Below are positions 23,236-32,500 of a stretch of 58,121 nt of DNA, piece after piece. Positions within the stretch are counted from its first letter, which is position 1; each line of letters begins with the position of its first letter. A program made the translations under genes and the position numbers. The notes under the pieces were generated by a model, which searched no databases, was not told the DNA's origin, and saw only the letters and a program-made list of their open reading frames with translations. The DNA is from Defluviitaleaceae bacterium (lineage in GTDB: Bacteria; Bacillota; Clostridia; Lachnospirales; WQUN01): positions 1 to 58,121 of the forward strand of contig WRLD01000018.1 in NCBI GenBank assembly GCA_009777845.1, written 5' to 3'.

Positions 23236-26200
23236 CTACACCCCCACCGAATCCCCAACCACAATATCCACCATACCAATAACCTCACCCATACCAACCC
23301 GCCCCAGCGGCTCCAACGGCCCAGTCAGCATACCCAAATCAGCGGCAAGCCTAATGTTCCTTTGGTACGCCGCCCCTGCGTTCTGTAAACCCGCTATAGA
23401 CGAGGCATCAGTCATAGGCGTAAGCACCTGCTTTGTGCGGTTTTCGTATAGGCGTACCATGATGTCCAGCGCGGCCTCACGCGTGAGGTTCTGCGGCGCA
23501 AGCAGGCGTGCGGCGGATAGCGAACGCGCCTCGGCAGGCGTAAGCGAGCCGCCCAGTGTCACAGTGCTGCTATTTGTCACAAGCGCGTATACGATGTTAT
23601 TAAACTCGTCCGCGGTTACTATGCGGTTAGGGTCAAAGCTCGTCATGTCGGTTATTGTCAGCTGTGAGGAAACACGCGCCATTGTGTCGTTCGCCTGGCT
23701 TGGGGCATTGCGCGTTATTCCTGCCACGGTAGCAGGCACTTGGAAGCCCGCCGAAAGCGTGTTGTTCGCGAAGCTAAACTCGCCCTGCGTATCACGCCAT
23801 GCGGCGGTAGCCGTGTCCGCGATATACAGCCCAGTGCGTAAGCCGTCGGGCGACATACGCTCGCCCACTGGCAATACCGCCCGTATGGGTACGGCAAACG
23901 CCGCCAGGCTCTCGGTACGCGAGGGCGTTCTGGCAGAAACGCCAAACCGCAACGGCAGTGTAGCAAACTCAGTATTCGTCACAAGCGGCGGCATACCGCT
24001 TTGTACCGCATTTAGCGTAATATGATAATACGTGCCGATTCCTGTCTGCAAAGCCCTAAGCTGCGCCGTATCAAACGCGCCAGGCGGAATAACAAAATTC
24101 ATATCGCCTGCGAGAATTTCGAGCGAAATCTTACGCTCGGTAAACGCGCGTAAAATAGACTCGGGCAGAATAACCTCGCGGTTTGCCACTGGGCTTGCCC
24201 CAAAGCTGGAAAGGTCAATAGTGTACGTAAACACACGGCTTTGAATCAAGCGCGTGATAAAACGCTGGTCTGTATTCTGGTCAAGTCTGCCGTCCGCGCC
24301 GCGTTGGTCTGTACGGAAACGCCACGTCAAGGTCTGCGTTGCAGGGTCGTACGTCGTTTCGTAGTCGTTCTCGGGCAAGGGATACTGGTCGGGGCGATGC
24401 GCTCCGTCAAACTCGCCGTCCCCAAAGCCTGTGTCCAGCTCGATATTGACCCATTCCGACACCGCTCTGCGTGTGTTTATGGGGTCGTCGGCAGGCAGCG
24501 GCGGTATAGTAAACTTAGTATAATCAAGGAAATCCTCGTTTTCGGAAATTTCTATTTCGTAGCTGTATTTGTCGGCCTCTCCGCGCGTAACGGTCAAAAC
24601 AGTGCGGCCGCGTACATAAAAATGCCTGTTCGCGTCCAAATCCGCAAAGCGGATTATATGAATCGCGGCGTACGCTTCCGTCTGCGAAAGGTTCGGCATG
24701 TTTAGCGGCTCGGCGTTTCCGCCCTCTGCCGCACCGCTTTCCGCGCGCTCGGTCAAACGTCCCATATCGTCACGCAAATCCGCAAAAATACGCATAAACG
24801 AAATCATAAGCGTGTCTGGCTCGTCATTGCGGTGGTCGGTGGAATTGTAACGATTATACATATCTAACAAATTCTGCGGCGCGCGCGCAAGGCTTCGCGG
24901 CGGCGGCGGCGGCTCTATGTCTAGTGTGCGAATGTCCACTGGGTTGGACGGCAGGGACGGCGCGGTCACGCTGTTTCCGTCCTGGTCTACGCCCGTAGCG
25001 GTAGCCCAAATATAATACGTCGTAGCAGGGAAACGCTCCGATATTCTCAAATGGAAATACGCAAAGCCGTCTACGTCCTCCACGTCCAAAATCGCGCGCG
25101 GCTCGTCTAGCTCCACGGAATCGCCTGCTAGGGCTTGCTGAAGCTGTTGGTGCGTGAGGTTGATTACCGTGCCTCCCGCAGGGTAGTCTGTCGAAAAATG
25201 GGAAATGCGTAGCTGATAGGTCATGTCGGACATCACGCGCCATCTTACCGCCACGCGGTTGCGTGTCGTATAACGCGGCACAGGGTGCAATACAGGCGTG
25301 GTGGGGTCTGGCACAGGTCGGTCTGGCGTAACCACCGTAGTACCCGTCACAAAGGTGGGGTACGCCGCAGTTACTCTCTGACCGTTTACCATTAAATACG
25401 GGCGGACAAAGACAACGTACGCCGTGTTTTCGTCAAGCCCTGTTACGGTATAGCTGGCTACGCCGTTTCTTACCGTTGGCTCGCCTATGTCTGTCCACGT
25501 TGATATAGTGTCGCGATAGCCTATAAAGCCGCTTGGGTGCCGTTGCACTACGTCATAGGGCGCGACATGAATTTGATAGCTAAAGGCTTCCGTGTTTTGC
25601 ACACGCAACGCAAGCGGCGGGCCGTCGGGCGTTTGCACATAGCCCCACTGTGCAAGAAACGCATCTATCCGTGCGCGTGAATTGGTTAAAAATTCGCTTA
25701 GCTCGCGCGGGTTATTTACATTTATAGGAAACTCCTGCTGTCCTAACAGCTCCGCCCTAAGCTCCTGCCCGATTATATCGTTAAGGAAGCCGTGCCGCGC
25801 CGCCGCTCCTGCTTCTGCCAAATCGTCACGCAGGTAATTTATATGCGCGGCAGAACGCCCGAAAATCAAGCGGCTAAGCCCATTCGCGGCAGGACGAGAC
25901 GCGCCTACCACGGTATGCCACACATCGCGGTGCGGATATTCCTTGCGGAATTGCTCGCGTTGCTCCTCGGTTGGGTTGGGCTGTAAAATTTCCAGGTAGC
26001 GAATATCCCATTCCAACGCCATTTCCGTTTCCTTCGCGCCTGCTTGCACTATACGCACAGGCGGCGCGGAAATCATTTCTGGCGTAACGGCCAACTGCTC
26101 CAGCGGCGGCACGTACACACTGCCGTACGCCCAGCTAGAAGCCTGGCCGCCTGGCTCGCGTACCGCACGAATTTTGACAAAATAAACGCTGTTGCCGCTA

Positions 26201-27972
26201 ATGGGTCGTATTTCTACGCCCTGCGGTGTCAAGGCTTGGTACTGCGTGATGTGGTTTACTGGGTACAGCGACCACGTAGGGTCGTACATAGTCGTGGGCG
26301 GGTCGGGCTGTACGCGGCTCATTCTTTCGCCCCATTGCAAATCCCGCGGCAAAATCGTCATAAGCGGCGTATTCATTATTTCCATGCTTTGCCAATCGTC
26401 AGAAATGAAAATTTCGTACTGCACGGCAGTGTCCACAAAACGCCCGATATATGGGTCGCCTTGCGGAATAAGCGACATTTCGCCTGGTACGGCAGGGTGC
26501 CGCGTAAAGGCGAACCATTCCATGCCAAGCACACCGCCGCCCACATGGTCTATACTGAAAATTTCTGGTCTGTATGGGCTAAACTCCGCGACAAGCGGGT
26601 CGAACACAACAATTTCTGTACGGATTACCGTACCGTTGTTTAGGCGAATCGCAAGGGCGAAGCCGCGCCGTTCGCTAGGAATACCAGGCCCGACAAACAC
26701 GTCTGTATTGTACAAAAACGCCGTACCCGAAAAGGTAGCAATCGAAGCCACGCGCCCTGTGTTTGCTTGCGGAATTTGCCCCTCCATTTCGGGCGGCCAT
26801 TCCTCTATTTCTATCCATGTTATTTCGTTTTCTATGGCGGTAAGGTGCGGCCACCAAAGGCGCAGGAACTCCACGCCTGCTTGCTCGATATTTAGCTGCG
26901 GTATCATTGTCACCACAGCGGTATAATCATTTTGCGTAAAATGCAGGTTAAAATTGCGGCCGTTTATTGTTATTTCGGCGGCTTCCTTTTGTGAGCCGTC
27001 TAGGTTACGCCTTACGGTATGGCTCGTAACGCTTGGGTTCGCGCCGAGCATGGGTTCTACCCTTACGGCGTACTGCCCTATGGGTCTTAGTTGCATGTCT
27101 ACAATCGTAGCCGTAAGCGTGCCGTTGGGGTTACGCACGATTGTGCCGGAGTTTAACGCCACGCCGTCCACTGGGATAACAGGGTAGGTGTGCCACACCG
27201 TTTCGCCTGGCGGAATCGGGTAGATAGCACGCGAAATTTGCCAGTGCGTGAAAACATTCGTACCGCCCCATGACGGGTCCTCCCATGTAATGGTAAATGT
27301 GTTGTTCCTGCCGTCCGCGGCCACCTCTATGTCCGTAAGGAACAACAAATCGCGCGCAGGGGCAAGCCCCGGCGAATTGTCAATAGGCGCGTCTATGGAG
27401 CTTATATACGGCTCGGGGCTGCTAGGGTTGGTCGAGGGTACCATAACGGGAATAGGCCGAATCGGGTCAATGGCGACCTCGTACAAGCTAGAGTGCCGCA
27501 TTGTGTACGTCCGCGGCCCTGTAGAAACCTCTAGGCGCGTGCTAGGCGGCATTATACGCACTTGACCGTCCGCTGGCGCATTTATTTGGCGCGGCGGCAG
27601 GTTCGGGTCTGAGTTAAAGTTCTCGTTGCGTGTGGCGTTTCGGAAGCGTAGATTATAATGCGTGGGGAAGTTAGTCCACATGCCTAAATTGGCCGCATCG
27701 TACAAGCGGTCGCTAGGTACGCGCATGTCCTCCACCGTAGAAAGCAGCGGCCGCGACCACATGATATTGAGGTTGTACGAGCTGCCGCCCGAGCTTTGGG
27801 GTTCTACCGTGATAGACGACTCCGATATTGGGCGTTGTTGGGTAGGCCGCTCGTTTGCGGGGTTTGGTTGGTTTGGGTTTGAGGCTTGGAGGGTTAGGGG
27901 GGATAGGAGGAGGAGGGCGAGGAGGAGGAATAGGGTAAGTAGAATGGGGTCGTGCGTTAGATGTTTTTTCAT
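23236..27972 (-). CDS. Giant secreted fibronectin-III protein with SLH-like C-terminus (1)
   Basis: 1578 residues. The signal peptide is clear (MKKHLTHD, a Leu-rich core, cleavage near LQA-SN). The body contains repeated fibronectin type III-like domains; one of the clearest is near residues 900-1010 (RVAVRWRVMSDMTYQLRIS...FPATTYYIWATA). The last 130 residues resemble degenerate S-layer homology repeats: NLTREAALDIMVRLYENRT and YQRNIRLAADLGMLTG. This suggests a cell-wall-associated protein. It shares this plan, and a beta-rich segment before the SLH-like part, with the 29496 protein, so the two are probable paralogues. The start is ATG at 27972 with AGGTGG 8 bases upstream. No catalytic domain was recognised. 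Confidence 0.8.
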   Translation of the reverse strand: MKKHLTHDPILLTLFLLLALLLLSPLTLQASNPNQPNPANERPTQQRPISESSITVEPQSSGGSSYNLNIMWSRPLLSTVEDMRVPSDRLYDAANLGMWTNFPTHYNLRFRNATRNENFNSDPNLPPRQINAPADGQVRIMPPSTRLEVSTGPRTYTMRHSSLYEVAIDPIRPIPVMVPSTNPSSPEPYISSIDAPIDNSPGLAPARDLLFLTDIEVAADGRNNTFTITWEDPSWGGTNVFTHWQISRAIYPIPPGETVWHTYPVIPVDGVALNSGTIVRNPNGTLTATIVDMQLRPIGQYAVRVEPMLGANPSVTSHTVRRNLDGSQKEAAEITINGRNFNLHFTQNDYTAVVTMIPQLNIEQAGVEFLRLWWPHLTAIENEITWIEIEEWPPEMEGQIPQANTGRVASIATFSGTAFLYNTDVFVGPGIPSERRGFALAIRLNNGTVIRTEIVVFDPLVAEFSPYRPEIFSIDHVGGGVLGMEWFAFTRHPAVPGEMSLIPQGDPYIGRFVDTAVQYEIFISDDWQSMEIMNTPLMTILPRDLQWGERMSRVQPDPPTTMYDPTWSLYPVNHITQYQALTPQGVEIRPISGNSVYFVKIRAVREPGGQASSWAYGSVYVPPLEQLAVTPEMISAPPVRIVQAGAKETEMALEWDIRYLEILQPNPTEEQREQFRKEYPHRDVWHTVVGASRPAANGLSRLIFGRSAAHINYLRDDLAEAGAAARHGFLNDIIGQELRAELLGQQEFPINVNNPRELSEFLTNSRARIDAFLAQWGYVQTPDGPPLALRVQNTEAFSYQIHVAPYDVVQRHPSGFIGYRDTISTWTDIGEPTVRNGVASYTVTGLDENTAYVVFVRPYLMVNGQRVTAAYPTFVTGTTVVTPDRPVPDPTTPVLHPVPRYTTRNRVAVRWRVMSDMTYQLRISHFSTDYPAGGTVINLTHQQLQQALAGDSVELDEPRAILDVEDVDGFAYFHLRISERFPATTYYIWATATGVDQDGNSVTAPSLPSNPVDIRTLDIEPPPPPRSLARAPQNLLDMYNRYNSTDHRNDEPDTLMISFMRIFADLRDDMGRLTERAESGAAEGGNAEPLNMPNLSQTEAYAAIHIIRFADLDANRHFYVRGRTVLTVTRGEADKYSYEIEISENEDFLDYTKFTIPPLPADDPINTRRAVSEWVNIELDTGFGDGEFDGAHRPDQYPLPENDYETTYDPATQTLTWRFRTDQRGADGRLDQNTDQRFITRLIQSRVFTYTIDLSSFGASPVANREVILPESILRAFTERKISLEILAGDMNFVIPPGAFDTAQLRALQTGIGTYYHITLNAVQSGMPPLVTNTEFATLPLRFGVSARTPSRTESLAAFAVPIRAVLPVGERMSPDGLRTGLYIADTATAAWRDTQGEFSFANNTLSAGFQVPATVAGITRNAPSQANDTMARVSSQLTITDMTSFDPNRIVTADEFNNIVYALVTNSSTVTLGGSLTPAEARSLSAARLLAPQNLTREAALDIMVRLYENRTKQVLTPMTDASSIAGLQNAGAAYQRNIRLAADLGMLTGPLEPLGRVGMGEVIGMVDIVVGDSVGV

Positions 27973-28016
27973 TGTTAATTACCACCTTTGTTAGATTGGG
28001 TATGGGTATGGAATGT

Positions 28017-28900
28017 GGGGTTTATGCTAGGTTAGAGGATTTTCGCAAGTTTAGCGAGGTTAGCGGAGTTTAAGGGCATGGAACGCGGATTTTCGCGGAT
28101 TACGCGGATTCGTTCGTGCTTCTGCTGTGCCACGTTCCCTCTGTGCCTCTGTGCCTCTGTGTGAAAAAATCTTTTAACTAGAGAATGGAAGTTATACGCT
28201 TTACCTACGTTCATTATTTGTCAAAAAGATTTTCACACAGAGGCACAGAGGCACAGAGGGAGCGTGACACAGCAGACACGAAACGCAGATTTAAATATTG
28301 CGTTTGTCGTGGGGGAGTTGCAGGTTTTTTGTAGGGGACGGATTTATCCGTCCCGAGGTATGCACGCTCGTCAATTTGGGGCAGGCAACGTCCATTAGCG
28401 CAGCAGGAGCGGAACGCAGATTAAAATATTGCGTTTGTTGTGGGGGAGTTGCAGGTTTTTTGTAGGGGACGGATTTATCCGCCCCGAGGTATGCACGCTC
28501 GTCAATTCGGGGCAGGCAACGTCCATTAACGCAGAGCGAGGTAATCTCGGGACGGATAAATCCGTCCCCTACAAGAGCCTGCAATTTCCCAGTGATTTAA
28601 CAAATGATTTAACAAATGATTCTGCAACACGGATTTTAAAGGCATGGAACGCGGATTTACACGGATTACGCGGATTTTGTCCGCGTAATCTACTAAACGG
28701 CAATATATTTTACCACGAACGAATCCGCAAAATCCGCGAAAATCCGTTAAATCCGTGTTCCGCTACCTTTAATTTACATAGATAAAAATTGTATTCCACT
28801 GCCATCAATTTACACGGAAAAAATCCGCGAAAATCCGTTAAATCCGCGAAAATCCGCGTTCCATGCCTTTAAAAAATCCGCTAAACCCGCGTTCCATGCC
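28017..28900. repeat. Repeat cluster (families C, D, B)
   Basis: No gene. 28074-28115 is a C half element; 28121-28276 is a third family D palindrome (TCTGCTGTGCCACGTTCCC ... GGGAGCGTGACACAGCAGA); 28331-28394 is a B half element; 28462-28572 is a full 111-bp B element oriented opposite to those at 19895 and 20120; 28640-28900 is a C cluster ending AATCCGCGTTCCATGCC. The phrase ATTGCGTTTGT...GGGGGAGTTGCAGG is duplicated in front of both B elements, so a segment of about 130 bases has been tandemly copied. Confidence 0.8.
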
Positions 28901-28903
28901 CTT

Positions 28904-29155
28904 TCACACCTGCAAAACACTCTTGTCATACAACGTATGCGGACAAAAATCCTGCCCAGTCCGCCATTCAAGCTCACCATTATTGACAAAAACATTTTTA
29001 AACAATGCCGCGTTTTCTAATTCCTTAAAAAACGAATGGCTTAAATTTGGCTTAAAGTCATAAACCTTTTTCTCGTTATTATCGTATTCCAGTTCAAGCA
29101 GGTAATTAGATAATACAGTAACATTGACTAAATTGGGATAGGGAAAGCTAGGCAT
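28904..29155 (-). CDS. DUF2442 family protein
   Basis: 83 residues; the pattern VTVLSNYLLELEYDNNEKKVYDFKP is that of DUF2442 proteins, small beta proteins usually encoded next to DUF4160, as here. Function is unknown; the pair is often treated as toxin-antitoxin-like, but this is not established. It begins one base after the DUF4160 stop, so the two are translated together. Confidence 0.8.
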   Translation of the reverse strand: MPSFPYPNLVNVTVLSNYLLELEYDNNEKKVYDFKPNLSHSFFKELENAALFKNVFVNNGELEWRTGQDFCPHTLYDKSVLQV

Positions 29156-29156
29156 A

Positions 29157-29423
29157 TTACTCTAACCCCTTTATTTTGAAGTATTGTTCTTCATTTTGTA
29201 TTATTTCCCACAGGGCGATTAGCTCGTCTTTATGAATATCAGCCCACGCCACAACATACTTAGTCTGTTTTGGCGGAAAATTCCCTGCTATGATATTGCC
29301 GTCTAAATCAAACGAAGCCTCGCTTCCTGCATATCTAGCATGGAAATGTGGAATATGGTGGTGTTCGCCGTCATTAAAATACATACGAATGACTATACCG
29401 TAAAACTGTGATATTAGTGGCAT
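29157..29423 (-). CDS. DUF4160 family protein
   Basis: 88 residues from ATG 29423 (GGAGG about 10 bases upstream). Typical features are YGIVIRMYFNDGEHHHIPHF with a His cluster followed by HARYAGSEASFDLDG, and the C-terminal WADIHKDELIALWEII. Precedes DUF2442 in a two-gene unit on the minus strand between the two giant FN3 genes. The function is unknown; the conserved His-rich segment could bind metal. Confidence 0.82.
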   Translation of the reverse strand: MPLISQFYGIVIRMYFNDGEHHHIPHFHARYAGSEASFDLDGNIIAGNFPPKQTKYVVAWADIHKDELIALWEIIQNEEQYFKIKGLE

Positions 29424-29449
29424 GTTAAACAATCCTCCAACGTATAACA

Positions 29450-29504
29450 GGCTCGTGACGACATTCCCACCACGGCATAGCGGTGAAAAGGGGGGTTACA
29501 CCCC
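29450..29504 (-). repeat. Family A element carrying the stop of the 29496 gene
   Basis: On the minus strand the gene ends KVGV then TAA inside GGGGTGTAACCCC, followed by CCTTTTCACCGC and GTGGTGGGAATGTCGTCACGAGCC. The hairpin arms and stop codon overlap. Confidence 0.8.
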
Positions 29505-32500
29505 AACCTTACCACTAAGCAACGTAAGCATATCCAAAAACTCCCCAATACTAACCGACCCGGCAGGATTACGCGCACTATCCGACACCACGCCTAGCTC
29601 AAACGCGGCGCGTACAGCCTGCGCATACCTTGTATCCAAGGTCATTGCCGCAGTATTCGCAAAGTTAGTAATACGCATGGTACTAATAGGCGTAGACGTT
29701 CTGTGTTCATATAGTGCCATGGTTACAGCTACGGCCTCCTGCCACGAAATCAGACCAGTGGCGTTCCTGCTAGACATGTTGACATTAAGGCTGGCGTTCG
29801 CCCAAGCGAAAGCGTCCGAGCCGCGCGGAATACCTGCCGCACGCGCAATAGAGCCTACCACCATTTGACGGCTGGCGTTCTGTTTCATGTCGATATTTAC
29901 GCCGAACAAATCCTCTAGGCCGTAGCGCGCCACTATGCCGACTACCACGTTTCCGCGCGGTATGGTTTCTATGTCGGGAATGTCTACCACGCGGCCGCTA
30001 AAGGCAAACGTGCCGACCGCGTGCGTAACAAACGCCCTGCCTGCGGCGTATTCTATTAAATTCTCGAATTGCCAGTTATTGTTTACTCGTCTGTAGCCGC
30101 TTACGGACATGTTTTCGGTTACATTTGTGGCGACTACGTGCAAGGGCGCGTTAAAGTCCGTTATTATATTTCTGGCAGGCGCGAGAATGCCGTCCGTATG
30201 CGTTACCATTGCCTCGTTTACTGCTTCCCTAATTTCCGCTTCCACACGCCCGATTACATGGTAAATATGGTCGGAAATTTCCTCGTTTTGCGCTTCAGAA
30301 ATCAGTAAATCGCGTATGCCCTGTTGCACAATCGGGTCATTTAGCCAGTCCTCGACTATGTCGCGCGCCGTGTTTAGCATGGTTCTGTCCCACGAGCGGA
30401 TATTGCGGATTTTGTCATTTGTGGCTACTATTTCCATAGAAAGAGTCGTACTAGGCGTAATCGCAGGCGCGCTGTTTATTTCCCCTAGGGTAGTGCGGTC
30501 TACAGTGACACGCACAAACGAATCAGAGAGCGACGAGCCGCGCGCGTCTATATCTCGCAACATGTTCATTACAGGCTGATTTAAGCCAGTGTTCAAGAAG
30601 GACGGCGCGAAAAGAAGCTGCATATCGCCGAACGCGGCAGAAAAACCGCGCCTATTTTCGTTGGCGGTAAGCACAGCAGACGTGGGTATATAATACACCG
30701 TACGGCTCGCGCCTTGGGTATGCAGAGGTATGGCAGTGTCGGGCGCGGAAGCCATAAGGCCGTCAAAAACCTCCGCTGGACGATACACAAAGGTATTGTT
30801 CCACGCGCTGTCCTGTGCAGTCCAGTACGGCTGCCGCAGAATTTCCTCCAATTTACGGCGTAGATAATTGAGCCAGTTGTCCACCTGTCCGTCTAGGCCA
30901 GATTCCTTTTCGTCTATTTCCGTCATAATATTTATAATATTCGACCAAAGCGAGGTTTCGTCCGACGACATATCACGCAAACGCACGCGCATTTGATACA
31001 CAGAGCTGTGCTGTAAGCCTGCAAGCATAAAGGTGATACGACTGCTATCGCCTGCAAGCAAGCGGTCGCGCCCCATTATATTAGGCGAAATCGTCACCAC
31101 GCTGCGCCATTCGTCCTCGCCCTCGCGTATTTGGTACTCAAATAGGAACAGCTCGCCCATGCCGTCAAGCACCAAGTCCATGTCCTGGTGTGTCCAGCTT
31201 ACCAACGCCATTGTTTTGCCGTCATAGCCTGCGCGCCCTGTAGCGTCCTCCTGGCGTAGGTTAATCGGCGGGCTTACTGGGTACGTGGTAACGGTGGCCT
31301 CGCTCCATGTGGAAACAGAACGAGTCGCCACATAGCCCTGCAACTGGTCGTCCCAGGCTTCCTCTATGCGTACCGTACGTACATAGTAGAAATACAAATT
31401 ATTTGGTAACAATGTCTTGTCGCGCAGCTCTACCTCCTGCGGATACCACTCGAAATCCTCGCCCTCGTTTGGCTCGGCGATTAGCTGATTTGCCGTGGTC
31501 GTAAAGTGCGTAAGGCTCTTTCCGTCACTTACCCAGCCCATACGAAGCGGCGAGCTAGTAAGCGAATTAAACACATCGGTAAAAATAGGGTTACGGCTAG
31601 TTAGCTGGTCGTTGGTCATTCTGTCGCCGTTTTGCACTCGAATCATTTCCCATTCGACCTTTACGCCGTCTGTGCGTTCCTGGAAGCTAAGGCCGTACTG
31701 CCCCCAGTAAATGGAAGCCGCCATTTGTTCCACGTCACGCACTCTCACCTGCGGCGCGGTGGGGTCGGTATCGCCTACCGTGGGTAGCTCGGGCGTGCCT
31801 ACGGTGGTATCGGTAGCTACGCCTGTAAGCGTAGAAATAGCAGGGTTTTCGCCCTCGTCAAACAGCTGCCATTCGCCTGTTTCGTCTAGCCATTTCTCTA
31901 TTTCCATATCTGTAAATATATAGTAAGCCGAGTTTTCGTCCAAATTAGTAAGCCGCAGATACACTGGGAAATCGGACGGACTATTCAAAATCGCGCGCGT
32001 TGCGGTAAAGGACTGCTCCATGGTTAAGCCCTCGTTCACCGCAAAATTAAGCGGCGTGCCTGCCTGCAAGGCAATATCCAACGCAGGGCCAGTAGTCGAA
32101 GCCATATTTTGTATAAGCGGTACGCCAGTTATGCGAATTACGCCCGAATCAGGCTCACTTGCCGTCACCTCGCCGCGTAAAATCCGCTGTATGTCGGCGT
32201 TGCTTAGGTCTAGCTCTGTTCTGCCGCCTACGTAGCTTGCGCCCAAGCGCGGGTCGTCAAAGTCAATAGAATAGGCACGCGTTGGGCGGTACTGCGGCTC
32301 TAGGGTACGTCTTATATGGTGGTCGGGCGGCGGCGCGAACGGAAAGAACGTATCCATAAGCGCGTCCTCAAAACGCCCGATATATACATTGGTCGTTATT
32401 TGTGTGCTTACCTGGTATTGCGTATTAAGATAGGCGGTAATCGCCCTAGTGGGAATCGCGTAGGAAACGTCCATAAACGGCTGTGTAGTCACTGGCGGCG

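Noticed and set aside
23138..28000. Several plus-strand frames opposite the giant FN3 gene
   Set aside because: They lack ribosome binding sites and family features, whereas the minus-strand gene has a signal peptide, domains and a terminator.
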